64,000 nucleotides of DNA from Xylaria sp. FL1777 (Eukaryota > Ascomycota > Sordariomycetes > Xylariales > Xylariaceae): positions 62,001 to 126,000 of the forward strand of contig MU400534.1 of the NCBI GenBank assembly GCA_022578965.1, given 5' to 3'. Below are positions 45,286 to 58,278 of this stretch, piece by piece. Both the position numbers and the translations under genes were made by a program. The notes beneath the pieces are model-generated. The model ran no database searches and was not told the origin of the DNA. It was given only the letters and a program-made list of their open reading frames with translations. Numbering within the stretch: position 1 is the first letter of the stretch; each line of letters starts with the position of its first letter.

Positions 45286-45787
45286 CGTGCCCGGACCTCC
45301 CGTTTCAGGAAAAAAAAAAGAAAAAATATCCTCTTATAGATCAGCTTTCGAGGCTGCTTCCTGGCCGGCCGCGTCGAAGTTGTCCTAGATCGTCGATCCA
45401 CCGTCCGCTGTCCCCTGACGTGGTTGTTATTCACTCAGTGTCGAGCCTCTAAAACCCAATACTATTCTGTTATTAATAGATTAGCCAGTCATTTCTAGTC
45501 TGACTACTTTACAAATGACTATACTTACAACGCGCCTATGATAAGGTCCAGAAAGAACGGAAAGGGAGTCCAAAGAAGCGAAACATAGCAAGATGTCAAG
45601 CTTAATCGGGCGACCTGACGAGAGTTGCGCAGAAGATTACGTAGATTCCAGCATCTCGCAGCCCACAATCCACAACAAAAATAATCGGCAAACACTCGTC
45701 GCTGCGTATAGATGGCACATGAGTACGGGAAAGAGAAAATTGGCTCGAATCAGATTGAGATGAATGCCTTCCGAAGAATACTCCCGC
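45286..45787. other. Intergenic region upstream of the membrane protein gene
   Basis: Promoter side of the 1137-residue gene; a run of A (45308-45326) lies just before its start on the plus strand. No supported gene. Confidence 0.4.
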
Positions 45788-46009
45788 CTAAGACTTTGTC
45801 TTGTCACCCCACGTCCAACATCCTCTCGCTTGTTTTGAAATGACCTCCATATTTTCAAACTCGCCACCATCCTCACGACAATAAAACACAGGAATGCGTT
45901 GCCGTGGCGTAGGCGGGGTGGTTAGAAACGACGACATTCCAGCCCTACGTCGGCCAAATTCACTGATTAACTGTTTTAAAGTACGTGGAGAGGCGGGCTC
46001 CTGAGACAT
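45788..46009 (-). CDS. Possible small protein (73 residues)
   Basis: A minus-strand frame from ATG at 46009 to TAG at 45788. It has coherent-looking sequence: PRTLKQLISEFGRRRAG, TTPPTPRQRIPVFYCRED and GCWTWGDKTKS. A longer version starts at 46051. The mix of a helix, a proline linker and a Cys/Trp-rich end is more protein-like than the neighbouring chance frames, but no family is recognised and no intron or promoter evidence supports it. Confidence 0.28.
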   Translation of the reverse strand: MSQEPASPRTLKQLISEFGRRRAGMSSFLTTPPTPRQRIPVFYCREDGGEFENMEVISKQARGCWTWGDKTKS

Positions 46010-46662
46010 GGCGTGGCTGACAAGTGAATCACGGCGAGCATTCGTCAACATTACAATGGGAATAACATTACGGCATTTCCGCCGAAATTGCGAGTTCTAA
46101 GGCTCGCTATCAAACCTTGAAAAAAAATAATGATATCAAACCTAGTGAGGTTAATCGACCATAGACATAGGACGTAAGTATAAAGTGTTGCGCAAGAATA
46201 AGGAATGGGAATCCTATGATTTGATGCCTCAAGATTTTATCTTCAATGCGATGCGATGCGTAGCTCCAGAGAGCAGTATGGAGAGAAACATTTACATGAA
46301 GAGAAGGCCACTACCACCTCCTTTGAAACACGGGCTTCGAAATCAGACGGCCTTGGGTGGCTATCACCCGCGAAAGCCTTAGGTCCACCAAAGGCAGCAC
46401 CTGTCACCCTAAATCTCTGAAGTAATACGAGAACCACCCCTTACTCATCAAATGCTCAATAGAAGAACATCTCGAGCCTGAAGCTCACTCAATTCGGTTC
46501 ATATGCGTGTGTTCTCTTACTAAGAGTCCAGAATCAATCAACATGTACCGAAGAAAATTCACAAATAGAATCTAATCAGCCAGCAATCGTAAGTGCAATA
46601 TCCTCCCTTATGGCCCAAAGTATCTTCACAGAAACAGATGGTGGTGTGATTTGAATGTCCGC
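46010..46662. other. Intergenic region
   Basis: 3' side of the DUF1996 gene. No supported gene; short frames at 46185-46437 overlap on both strands and look like chance. Confidence 0.4.
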
Positions 46663-48601
46663 TTAGTATCCACGACGGCCATGGTTGTGACGGTGTTGCA
46701 TAACATGGTCACGGGCCTTGATTTTCTGTGGGGCGAAGCCGGGAATCGTTACAGTTGTGACAGACTCCTCCGTCACGTAAACGACTGGCTGCATCCAAAC
46801 AATCTCTTCCACCAGGTGGGCGCTAGTGATAGTTTGTGTGCTGTAAACTTCATAAGACACACCAGGCTCTGATGTGACTTGAGGTGCAGAGGTAGTCGCT
46901 GGTAAACTGGAGGTCGAAGTGGTCGACGTTGTTGAGGGAGTCGAGGAAGAACTGGAGGTAGTAGTCGTTGACGGAACTTCAGCTGCGGCGAAATCTTGGG
47001 TTGAAGGCTTAGCTGAAACTGGAGTCTCGAGAAATGCGCCGCCTGACTGGATACTCGATGAACTCTTAACAACAGAGGTAGTTGTAGAGGGAGTAGAAGA
47101 TGGAATGCTAGAGGATGTAGTAGTGGCAGTGCTGCCGCCGCCTAGAATACTACCAATTATGCCAGTGGCCTGATCGATAGGGTTACCCGGAGGAGTGGCC
47201 GACTCAGGTCCATCTTGGATCTGAACACCTCCTGGTAGCTCAGTCATCGTCTGTGCAACATCGTTTTCTGCAGCCAATACTAGGGGTGTCTTAAATTTGC
47301 ATTGTCTTTGCTCATCCTGCGAAAGTAGTGGCCCATTGCTGGTAAAGAGTGCACAGTCCGAAAGTTCTCCAGATTCATTGGTGCAAGTGTTAACGGCCTC
47401 TTGCAGGAAAGCGGGGTCCCAGCCAGCTATGAAATCACCGTGATATCCGAAACCTTGACTCTTGTTAATTCCGCCAGACTCAAAAGAATTTTTTGGGGGA
47501 AGTATGCCACCTACCAGTTCTATCACCGTTAGACATAACGAATGAGCCACTCTTGCCTTGGAACTGCGCAGCATTTGTGTCCCAAATGGTCTCGAAAAAG
47601 AGCGTGACAAGACGCTGTTTGTGAGTATCGGGGCAATTGCCATTTCCAACCAGGTCCGGGTACGCAACATGGCTCTTGTGGTCATCACTGGTTAGTTCAC
47701 CGTTCCAGCAGGATGGGAACATGAGCTCAAGTCTAAGACCATCGGGGCAATTGGCATCGGTGAAGGTCTTATTTGGCATATAATGGCGATATAATGAGGC
47801 CTCAGCAGGAGCTTTATAGTTCAAGCAGTTGAAACCAATGGCCCGTTGCTCCAGGTCAGACTGGCCGGTTTGCTTGAGTGCAGCCCAGCTAGACTGAGGA
47901 GGATCAGGGGAATAGGGGTCTCCAACTGTATAATCGCGGCGGTAGTTGCTCCCAGCAAGCATTTGAAATCCACTTGGAAAAGCGGTGACATTGTCGCCAC
48001 GGAGCAGGTAGTAGCTACAAAGAACTTAGCATACGTGCATGATTACATATTTTGAGACCGAGGGAAAGAAGAATAAGGTAATAAGATGTCCTGCTTCTAA
48101 GGGATTGACCGGGTAAGAGTTGCCGTAGGAGCCTGGCATAAGGATTTAAAGAGAAAGCATGCTTAGCTTTGAGAAACAAAATTGTAACTTACGCAAGCAT
48201 CCCACCAACCTGGGGAACGGGGGAGAACTCGCCCGTTTCGGAATTGAGGAAATACATATACGGGGTCCAGTATGCGGATTTGTCCTGCTTAACAGCACAT
48301 GATGTGCAGTCACCGTTCATGAGGTCATCGTAAGTTGCACTCATGCCAAAGCCTAATATAGAATAAGTAACTATACCACCTAATAAAGCCAGTGGAGGAA
48401 GCTTATATGACAAGTTCTAGATCGAAAAATCTCACCTGAAGATCCATGGACTGTGTGAGCATGGCCAGAGATTTTACCGAAGTCAACAATAGGATCTATA
48501 CGTGCAGCTCCAGTGCTGCCACGGCACTCCATACGCCAGAAGGCCTCAGTCATAGATGACATGCCAAGAATGGCAAGCGCAACCAGAGTTTTAGAAGTCA
48601 T
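46663..48601 (-). CDS. Secreted DUF1996 protein with Ser/Thr-rich C-terminus
   Basis: Four exons: 48601-48436, 48352-48193, 48014-47515 and 47453-46663, giving 538 residues. The N-terminus is a signal peptide (MTSKTLVALAILGMSSMTEA, about 1-20) followed by FWRMECRGSTGAARIDPIVD and SGHAHTVHGSSGF, the classical opening of DUF1996. Further family blocks: CTSCAVKQDKSAYWTPYMY, ANCPDGLRLELMFPSCWNG, SHVAYP, CPDTHKQRLVTLFFETIWD and GYHGDFIAGW (Gly-Phe-Gly-Tyr across the last intron). The C-terminal 200 residues are Ser/Thr/Pro-rich with long SSS/TTS runs, likely O-glycosylated and wall- or mucin-like, ending in a basic RDHVMQHRHNHGRRGY tail with no evident GPI signal. The biochemical function of DUF1996 is unknown; members are secreted and often wall-associated. 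Intron 3 is 61 nt; intron 2 is long (178 nt). Confidence 0.9.
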
Positions 48602-51600
48602 TGCGAGGCTCGATAACGTAATCAGATGTTAGAATTGGTGAATGTGCGAATTTCTGTGTTAGGATAATCGCCGATTCCTACTAGTAGTTGATGGGTTTCG
48701 GATGGACTGATCAATACTTCAAGTCTAGTTGGTGAGTATTCGATGGGGCGTGATATGAACGAAGTTGTGACGATTTCTCAATATCACAGTGACCGACTGA
48801 GAACCGCTCTAGGGTCTTGCCTAGATTAGTGTATCCGACGATCAATCGCGTGCTGTACAATCGCAGAGTTCCTTGAAAACCGGCCAAGGCTGTAACGGAC
48901 GACTGTTGTTCGGTCCACTTCTTGAGTTAAGTGTCTTAGGTTTCGTATTTCCTATCCCGTAGATGAGTGCGGACGACAATAGTGGCGTTCCAGCGCTGTC
49001 CAGGTGTTTGCGCAACACGCCTGTCGAGATGGAGATGGAGCGCCGACAAATTGGGAAGGGTCTACGGTGAGGGAACGAATGCGCGATTGTTTAATATCCA
49101 AGCTTGCTGGATGCCAACCTCCTCGCAAGGGAATATCGAGTAGAGGCTCTGGTTTGTGGTTAAGCTTGGGTGAACAATCGGAATTGAAACGAATGCGATC
49201 AACACAGGCCAAAGTGAGGTAGGGAACGAAATGGCCAGCAATCTAGAACTACCTAGTATTGGCGTCTAGACTAGCGGCCAAGATCTGGTAAGGAGCGTGA
49301 TGACAGAAACTTGTCAAAAGGTGTTGAGAGAATGACTGTGTTGGAATGTGAGACGTTGAAAAACGAGGTGGTGAGAGAGAGGCAAAGACCGTCCATCCGT
49401 CGTGGTGGAAGGGAGAGTGTGAAGGCAGGGCAGATGCAAATATGCTGAAAAGGACTGATGGAGTACAGGCGGCAAACGGAACTCTTAGTGGGTACGAAGT
49501 CACCCAGGACTCTGTCTAGGTAGCGTTGCCAGCCCAGGTACTTGGAAGCGGGGCAGCAACTTCAATCGTCCTTCCCAGCACAGCGCTATAGCCCCTATTA
49601 AAAATCTTATAGGTGCCTACCTAGGTAAGGCTGCGCAAATCCTACCAACATGTAGCTTTCTCACTGCTAAGACTTCTATGTAGAATAGATATACATAACT
49701 GAAAGAACCAGAGTATCTATAAAGAGCAAAAAAAGATTAGCAAAAAGATTACTCTATATTTTACTCTATAAAATATATCTCCTATACTAAATGGATACTT
49801 AGGCAGTATGTTCTTTCTTTACTACTTCTTGACATTAATTATGAGGTGGATGTACACTAGGCATATCCATTTTCATGTAGTGCTTTACTAGTCTAGTTAA
49901 AGTACCTATTTACAAAAGATACATATAAGGTACTTATGCGTACATACCTGCTGTAGGTGCCCAACAGTTCACGCTTTCCGTTTGTCTTGCAAGTATCCAT
50001 AATCATCTTGTAAAAAGAAGAGAAAAATCTGTCAAGCCAAGTATTTCTTTCAGTGAACCAATTCCGCAAATCCAACACCGCAAAGTATTTTCAATACCAT
50101 CTGTTGAGGCATCACAATCTTTCTAGTCCACAGACGGACAGTTCTAAGCAAATCCCAAGGTGATCCTTATTTTTTTCGTTGAACTTGAAATAAATTAAGG
50201 CGTGCCACTACTGCGTAAGTATGTGCATGGAGGGGCATGCTTTCCCCTGATTGGCCATGTTGGTTTCAGGTACGGAACGCTTGTGGTTGGTACTTCAAGC
50301 GTTATTACCCTGAAAAGCGCCCGCGCTGTACCAGGTACACAAGCTTGCGGCACCGACAGTCGGGATACGGAGTAGCCACTGACGAACGATGCCCCTGAAT
50401 CGAGACGATTTCTTGCCGATTTACCACATGCTCCATGCATGTAAAACCCAGGTGCATATATACATGTGTAGGTACATACTGCAGATGTGCGTCGTGTGCT
50501 GCGTACACTAACGTACACTACACACGGCTATATCCGCCATCACTGCGTACCTACTTAAACTACTAGATAGTTAGATTGTTGTCTATTTCTACTCGATCCA
50601 CGAGTCAATCATGTCATCAATAGCCAACAGCAAGAGTACAGGACAAGTCAATATCTACAGCTAGGCCCCATAGGAATTTGTGACAGGCTTGGCAAGATCC
50701 TATTCGCAGTCAATAATACATTCGGCCGCCTGCTTATATTGTGTAAGCACAATATAAGATACCTATGTGGCCAGATGGTAAAGGAGACTCGGAACGTTAT
50801 TTTCGTGGTGATGCACAGCTTGCGTACGCATACGATGTTTAGTCCCCTTATCAATCTTACCACCAAGACAGAACACCAGGGTATTCTCCCCACAGAACCA
50901 TGTACACTGCTGTTCACCCGACGAATCCTACGAAGATCTAGTAAGCGCAGCGATTCCTTCTCTGGGGATCTCTTGTCAGCGCAGTGTTCAGAATAGAGAA
51001 AGCCGGACATCTCCACTTTTGCAGGGTCTTGCCAGCAGATCACAAGTTGGTTCGGGAAGCGATACTGCTCTGGATAGATTGCCGGCGGTCTAGTGTACAC
51101 TTAATACGTCACAGGAGAGGATGACACGACCTGGGTCTTGTCCCCCGCCCCGTATTAGCACTGCTATCCACTGCCTGTTAAGTCGTAGTATGGATACTAG
51201 TGTAGCGTACACACGTCTGCACATCGCAAACCACATAGTATGTGTACATATCCATACTAATAATAATCGTACCCCTTTTTGCGCAACTTCAGTACAGATT
51301 ATACGCACTAGATTATACGCACTAGGTACTCCAGATCTGTCAACCTAACTGCTAACAACTAGATACATACTTAGGTAGTCAGCTACTTATCCTAAAGTAT
51401 TCTGGGAACAAAATCAGGCACTACCTGTTTCCTGGTGGTATATCACTGCCGCATGTGCGCCTGAACATCGTAATACATCTATTACACTAAATAAAAACAT
51501 AGGCCGTCCCGGCCCTATTTCGTGATTAACTGCTACACAGCAGTGACAGGATCACATCACGTCAAACCCGTTTCCTTTAGGCGCTTGTGCAATGTGGCAT

Positions 51601-53169
51601 ACCATTTAGGGGGACGCGCTACGTATTTAAATAGGAACATGCTTTATGATGATAACACAGGAGGCAGGCACAATCCAGGCACATCCCAGACATGACATGT
51701 GTTTCGGAGGCTTTTAGCTCGTGCATCCTTGTTGGACCAATGAAACGCGTTTGCAGAGCTAAATGCTTGCTCCGTTAGGAAACAGACATGGGCATGCTGG
51801 CTTAGACCTGTCTTGGCGGCTGTGGTACCTGTTTAGTACCCTGTACACGTTTTCCATCTACAGTAGATAGGCGGTGGGCAATCTGGCAGGTACCCACACC
51901 AGCAACTTCTCTGGCTTGACGTGGGAGTTGAAGCTTGCTGGCCTTGTCTATCAGGTAGGTAAGATATCAAGTGTAAATGAGAAAATAGAGCATGAAATAC
52001 ACCCAAGATTCCCAGGTGCAAATACTCTAATAAGCCGCCTTGCTCAACACTTAAACTATTATTGATTGACTATGCAATGAAAACTAGTGAACCCAGATTG
52101 CTAGCAACTCTTTCAAACATGTTAAGGACATCGGGGCGGTCACTCTTAACTACTATTGATTGATTGATTCCCAAGCATGTCCTATTTCCTCGGGCAGACT
52201 CGGACTTAACTAAGGCTGACTCAATCCCTGTTGCTCCGTGCTTCTTCTCCAAGAGTTCGTCTTATATCCCATCACCCGCAACGTGGAATGGGTCTTATGT
52301 GTACGTCATCCCAATGAAAATTTCCCAGATTACAAGCCTATCTATCGAGGTAGTACCATACAGTATGTACAATATCCTTATGATGACCTGGATACTTTGT
52401 AGATAGACGATCGTCTTTTGGCCTGATTCAATCTACGCTATATTAACTTGACGCGTCAATTCATAGATACTGTTGATGGTCTGGAAGAAGCTCTTTCCAG
52501 CTTTCATTCTTCAACAATTCGGTCACACTCTATTTACTATGTACAACCGTACGTGGACAGGCAGCTTCATTGTTCCGGTGATGGAACCGCACAGGGCGAC
52601 TTTTGCAGCAAGGACACATGTACTATGGCTATGTATGTCATATGATGCTAGATCAAAATCTACAGCTAGACAAGCTTTAGAAGTAAGGTTAACCATATAG
52701 TCTAGGCACGAATTAATACAGTTGATGCCCGACCACGCGGCATATCAAACTCTAAACGTATTCATTACATATTCATGCCTGGTCTAGGAGTGAAACCCTC
52801 TACACATCGCTTTCGTTGTGGACTGTTCCATGAGTTACATATGTCTGGTGGTGAAAATGGATAGGCCTATAACTTCAAATAAGTATTATCTTACAGTTAA
52901 TAGGTATAATGTCAGTACCCGGTATGTCGATATACCAACCAGCCACAGAAGCCAGCCCCTCATTAGCCACACTTTCGCGACCTGCAGAAATGCCAAGATC
53001 GGGCTAGCCCAGGACCCGGCCTGGCCTCTTCTGGTTGGTTGTCTAGCAATACAGTGAACGAACACCACACCAGCAAATCAGCAAATAAATCCCATGTGGG
53101 CAATATGTCTGTTTCAAGCGAATACCACGACATCCCTTGATATGACGATACGAGTAATAGCTGGCCAGC
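48602..53169. other. Long gene-free region (4.6 kb)
   Basis: No reading frame here shows protein-like content on either strand. The section 49600-52900 is AT-rich with dispersed CTACCTAGGTA, GTACATA and TACACTA elements; for example, 50440-50530 has repeated gTACATa/CGTACACTA units and 51290-51330 has a direct repeat of ATTATACGCACTAG. The left end should hold the DUF1996 promoter and the right end (about 52900-53169) the auxilin promoter. It could hide a non-coding RNA or a decayed element that I cannot see. Confidence 0.5.
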
Positions 53170-55979
53170 ATGGATGATCTTTCTAGCTTGGATTGGTCTT
53201 CGGCCAACACGGCGAGCGGAAATGGGAACAAGCCTCCGCCCATGAACCCTTTGAGCCCACCCACGTTCTATCCAACGCTGCGTCCGACCCCTTCGCCGCA
53301 AGCTTCCGGCCGATCTACGCCTCTGTCTGCCCAGGCCTCTGCGGGTGCGTCTTCGAAACCTCCTACCTCCAAACCTGCCGCGACCGACAGCTTCAGCAAC
53401 CTGGTCAACTTCGGCGGTGCAAAGAGCAATGCCAACCTCAGTCTCCGAGAACGACAAGAGCAACTCGTTGCAGAGAAGCGCCAGAAGGAAGAGGAGCAAA
53501 GACGGACGCTGCAGTCGCAGTATGGTGGTGGCCAGTTCTGGGATACGATCGGCCAAGGGTCGGGTCCCGCCTCCCGGACTGTCTCCCCCAGTATCCCACT
53601 ACCGGTTGGTGCATTAGGGAGCACGAGCGGGCAAGGGAATGACGAAGACGATGCCGAATTATTTGCGGCGTTCTCAAAGGATACGAAGGTTGACAACTCG
53701 AGCCACTATCCTCCACCGACTCAACCACTATCTAGGGCGAGCGTGTCTGCTAGTGCCACCAAACTCGATCTATCCAACGCCAGCGCATGGAATAAAGCAC
53801 CGACACCTAGCGGGAACGAGTTTAATGATGATGACGACGATGATCCCTTCGGTCTCGGCCAGTTGAAACCCAAGGCTCAGGCCCAAACGCAGTTAACGCC
53901 TGATGTGGGGGACGATGATGATTTCCTTGGAGACTTGGGTAAGCCTGTGGAAGAGGTTCGGCGGAAGGCGCAAGCAGCTGAGCAGAAAAGACAACCCGGA
54001 AAACCAATCGATGAGTCCGACTCGGAATCCGAGCCTGAAACAACATCCGGGCATCCTGATTCGGATCCATTCGATAAAGCCGTAGCTGAGTTGGTTGATA
54101 TGGGTTTCACAGCCGAGAATGCAAGACGCGGTCTAACCGAGAGTGGTGCTGGACTTAATGTGCAAGCTGCTGTCAGTTGGTTGCTAGACGACGCCCATAG
54201 ACAGGCTCGCAATAAGCAAAAGGCGCGTGATTCTTCATCCGATCATACAGGAAGAGAGGACAGTCGCTCTAGAGACAACCGTGGGGCCGCCTGGATGAGG
54301 GATGGTGAAGCTCGGGCAACGCCTTCACGCAGCGATACGCAGTCCCCGGCTCAAATGGACGATATCTCACGGAAGGCTGCTGCTATGGGGTCAAGTTTCT
54401 TCAAAACGGCGAATTCGCTATGGAAAACCGGCCAAAAACAAGTGCAAAAAGCTGTTGCTGACTTTCAGCAAGATAGCAGCGACCCAAGCCAACCAAAATG
54501 GATGCGAAGCGCACAGCAAGATCGAGCAATGCCTAGGGGAGGGGCATCTCAGACTACGACTGATGAAGCTTTGATGCTCGAGTCTGGAAGACGGCCCGAG
54601 AAACAAAAGTCTCAGCATGATTCAACCCGACGCAACGCTCCCGGCGATCACCCGCCCACTTTGCCAAACCGGCCACCCGGACAGTCTGATACACCCCGGT
54701 GGCAACAATCTACACCACCAGGCTCTATAGATCCCCGTTCGAGATTAAAGAAACAGATAGTAGACGAGGAAAGTGCGCAGGCATATGTCAGTCCAGCCAG
54801 GAGGAAGAAAGCTACACCACAGCCACCACAAAAGACCGAACCTGATGGGAATCTTCTCTTTGACCCCCCAGCTTCATCATCTACTCGAGCGGTGCCTCAG
54901 CATTCTACACAATCTTCGCCTGCACCCAAGCCCGTATCACAAAGTTCATCGAGGCCAATTAGTCCGAGACCTCATGTTCCAACAAGAAGCATACCAAATC
55001 TCTCTTCGTCTGTTCTACAGGCTTCTACTCGCCACCGCCTTGATGGAACAGCACATTTCAAACGCGGCGACTATGATGCTGCCCACACGGCGTATACCAA
55101 TTCGCTATCTGGCATACCACAAAATCATCCGATCTGTATTGTTATCCTTACCAATCGGGCGTTAACCTCATTAAAGACCGGTAGCCCTAAGCAGGCAGTC
55201 AGTGATGCTGATGGCGCAATCAATATTATTGGCCCTTCACATGGCGAAGGCGAGAGTGTGGCGCTGCCTGATGGTGAATCTCGTGACATGAAAGAACTCT
55301 ACGGAAAGGCACTCAGTCGAAAAGCAGAAGCTCTGGAGCAAATGGAGAAATGGGCAGATGCTGGAAATGTATGGCAACAGTGCGTTGAAGCTGGAGTAGG
55401 TGGTCCGAATGCGGTCGCAGGACGACAGCGATGTCAGAAAGCGCTTGCACCCAAGCCAAAACCCGCACCACGACCCGTCCCTGCATCAAAGCCCCGTCCG
55501 CGACCTTCGGCCATGTCCGACCTCGCACCTCAAAAGAGCTCAGAGGCCGTACAACGACTCCGCGAAGCGAACAAAGCTGCCGAGGCTGCTGATGATGAAA
55601 AGTTTGCACTAGGTGAGAAGGTCGATGCTCGAATTGCTACTTGGCGAGACGGGAAGAGAGATAATTTACGAGCACTCCTGGGCAGTCTCGACCAAGTCTT
55701 GTGGGAGAATAGCGGCTGGAAGAAGGTAGGCTTGCACGAGCTAGTGATCGCCAATAAGGTCAAGATTCACTACATGAAGGCCATTGCAAAATGCCATCCT
55801 GACAAGGTGGGTGCCATTGCATTTCTTGACCCACCACCACGTGCTTCTTCAGCTGTGATGCTAACCACGATGATCAGCTTCCCCAAGACGCAAGCACCGA
55901 GACGCGGTTGATTGCCGCTACTGTATTCGCCACTCTCAACGAGAGCTGGGACAAATTCAAAGCCGACAACGGATTATGA
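53170..55979 (+). CDS. SWA2: Auxilin-like clathrin uncoating factor (SWA2 type: UBA, TPR, J-domain)
   Basis: Two exons, 53170-55806 and 55878-55979, giving 912 residues. Order of parts: a Pro/Ser-rich N-terminus with short acidic DDDD-DPFG and DDDDFL motifs (about 215-260) that suit clathrin and adaptor binding; a UBA domain DPFDKAVAELVDMGF...AAVSWLLDD (about 298-345); a long disordered part; TPR repeats from about 622 (GTAHFKRGDYDAAHTAY, ICIVILTNRALTSL, SRKAEALEQMEKWADAGNVW); and a C-terminal J-domain whose HPD is in AKCHPDK, with the rest completed by exon 2 as ATVFATLNESWDKFK. SWA2/auxilin recruits Hsc70 to strip clathrin from vesicles. The intron splits right after HPDK, which is why a single-frame reading ends 34 codons too late in the wrong sequence. 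Confidence 0.93.
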
Positions 55980-58062
55980 GTAGACGAAGAAGAAGACTAT
56001 CTGAATGAGTGTACTGAGCGTAAATATGACGATAGATGATGCATCACGCGACAACAGGCATGAGGCTTATGGGCTCACGCATCTCCATATGAAATATTTC
56101 CCCATGGGGCCCCCGAAGCTCTAGGCCTTACTAGACCTGGGACACGATGTCAATTGCGGCTGGTAGCAGACTGCCATCGCCGCTAATATAATGCCGTAGA
56201 TTGTTATTCTTCGTGCCTGTCTAATGTAATGAACAGTTCGGGTATCCCTACCTGGTTAGTCCTCCTCACAAGCTACAAAGTCTCTAAAAATAAAGGCTAT
56301 ATAGGTAAGTTTCAACTGTCAAGATTAGGACATCCCGTCTGGTAGTGCGCTTAATAATAAGACCTTTCTATTAGCTAACAGGCTAGTAGCATGTTAGCAG
56401 ATTTTAGGGGAATCCAACAACTAGGGTTGTTTTATACTAGTATAAGCTGTCTTTGCCTTTCCCTGCGAAGTACGATCTAACTAGAATATCACGGGGAGAA
56501 ATGGGGCGAACAGTGACAATTTTAGTGGCCCTTTTGACGGTGAACGAATTCTTGATTTGTGTCTCCTTCCTCTTAGGTACATGGGTCCTGTTGACGCACA
56601 TACCGAGCGCTGCATTGCCAGTGGCTCTGGCGTGTTTGTGGTGTGACGGAGCCGCCGAAGAGAACCCCGGCCGTGAGCCGAGTTCTGCCGGTCCAGAACC
56701 GGGGAGACGTAAAACAATCCTCACCGTAACATGGGATGTCAGATTTAAGATAGTGTCCGGGGAAGAAAGCCAATCACGTCAGCTTCTTAACGACTTCTGG
56801 AGAGCCGCCTAAGGCATCCTACACACTAAGACTAAGTAGGTTATATGCGTATCCTCATATCTATATACTGCGTAACGCCTCTTCAAGGCCTTTGGCTGCA
56901 GAAGATTCAACACAAACCCCAGCTACCCAGAAACCCTCCCTGAAAATATTCTCTCCTCGACGATGACGAACACTCACGTGTGAATCTTGGAAGCAGCCTT
57001 GTAAAAATGACTGTTTTCAGCCGGCATTAAGTAAGACTCCACGCCGCTTGCCGAGCGTACTAGCCATTAGTCTACTACGTAGTCCGATTACCTACATCTA
57101 CCTAGGGCTGTGGGCGACGGATTTCCTCATCGGGTAATCCGTTCCGACCGCGATTACTTTTTTTTCTCTTTCATCTTAATTAAAAATCTTGGGGTCAAAA
57201 CGGGGACAGCTGAGTGCGGATGGCCATTCTTGCGGGGGAAGGGGGAAAAAAATCTGGGAAAAACCTGGGGCACAGTCCTGGGGAGAACTACCACCCACAA
57301 AGAGTTCGAGTCAGGGGGGCCTCATGGCGAGTTGCGGAGAAGTACCTAGAGTGAGCAGGTAAATAAGTATCTTGAGCAGTGGTTTACACACACACACCAT
57401 GCAGGTCCCGAGGTCAACCTGTAAGTATCTTTCCGACGCCTCGCTCAGGTGGCGGCGCTAAGAGACGTCGGCACATGAATGCCCCAGGTACCCTTTTCCC
57501 TTTTTTTTTTGCTGCTTCTTGGACAGTACACGCTACTGTATGTAGGTAGCTTTAGCAACTCCGTGGTGAGCAGGGATAATCCTCGGCCGTGTCTTGTAGT
57601 CTCTGCGACGGCAATTTTAAACAGTGTTGAGCATCACAGGCTCGTAAGGTCGCATCCAATTGCTGACGCTGACAGCCTGCTTAAAATTCTGTCTCGATTA
57701 CAGATGGGCATTGTCGTTTCGTCTTCTAATCCGAGTACATCCCAAATGTGAGCAATGAAAATAAAAAATAAAAAAAAACTGCCCCCGAGTCAGTTGTTTT
57801 CGTCGGGATACATTTTCCTCGAGGCTCCTCGAGACTCATTACGCAGTAGACACACTAGACTAGTATGTGTAGCCAAGGATAATGCGCAAGTCGGTGGAGA
57901 TGCTGAGATGGTCGTCAGAAGTTGTGACCAACGGGTTGCCTGTTCACGCCCTTGTCCCCACTCAACTACGTCTTGCCTCACGGCCATAACCGCGAGCGCA
58001 TCGTGTTACTAAGAGAAAGATCGGCATCTTTGTGTCAACGGCCTAGACATCTCGACTAAGCA
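55980..58062. other. Intergenic region
   Basis: 2 kb between two plus-strand genes. The plus-strand frame at 56453-56812 contains one hydrophobic segment but no recognisable family, and an overlapping antisense frame of equal quality makes it doubtful. Around 57150-57320 are G- and A-runs. No RNA gene recognised. Confidence 0.45.
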
Positions 58063-58069
58063 TATATAA
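58063..58069 (+). promoter_or_regulatory. TATA-like box of the sugar transporter gene
   Basis: TATATAA about 210 bp upstream of the ATG at 58279; a CT/AG-rich stretch (around 58230-58245) follows. Position fits a fungal promoter with a leader of about 150-180 nt. Confidence 0.4.
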
Positions 58070-58278
58070 GAGCAGCCGACGACCCGCCGACTTGGGACTG
58101 CGAGCCTCGTAGACTTGTATCCAGACTGGCCGGACTGTCCAATTTCCACTCCTTGATATAGGTGTATACGAGAAGATTTCTTTTTGGTTCTTGGTCGGCT
58201 AGATTTCGGTGGCGTTCATTCCAATCGCAAAGACAGAGAGAGAGAGGACGCGGCCGTAGACCGCTGTGATCAATCACG

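Noticed and set aside
56453..56812. 119-codon plus-strand frame with a hydrophobic segment, a possible small membrane protein
   Set aside because: No recognisable motif, no nearby promoter signal, and overlapping antisense frames of similar length and quality; probably chance.
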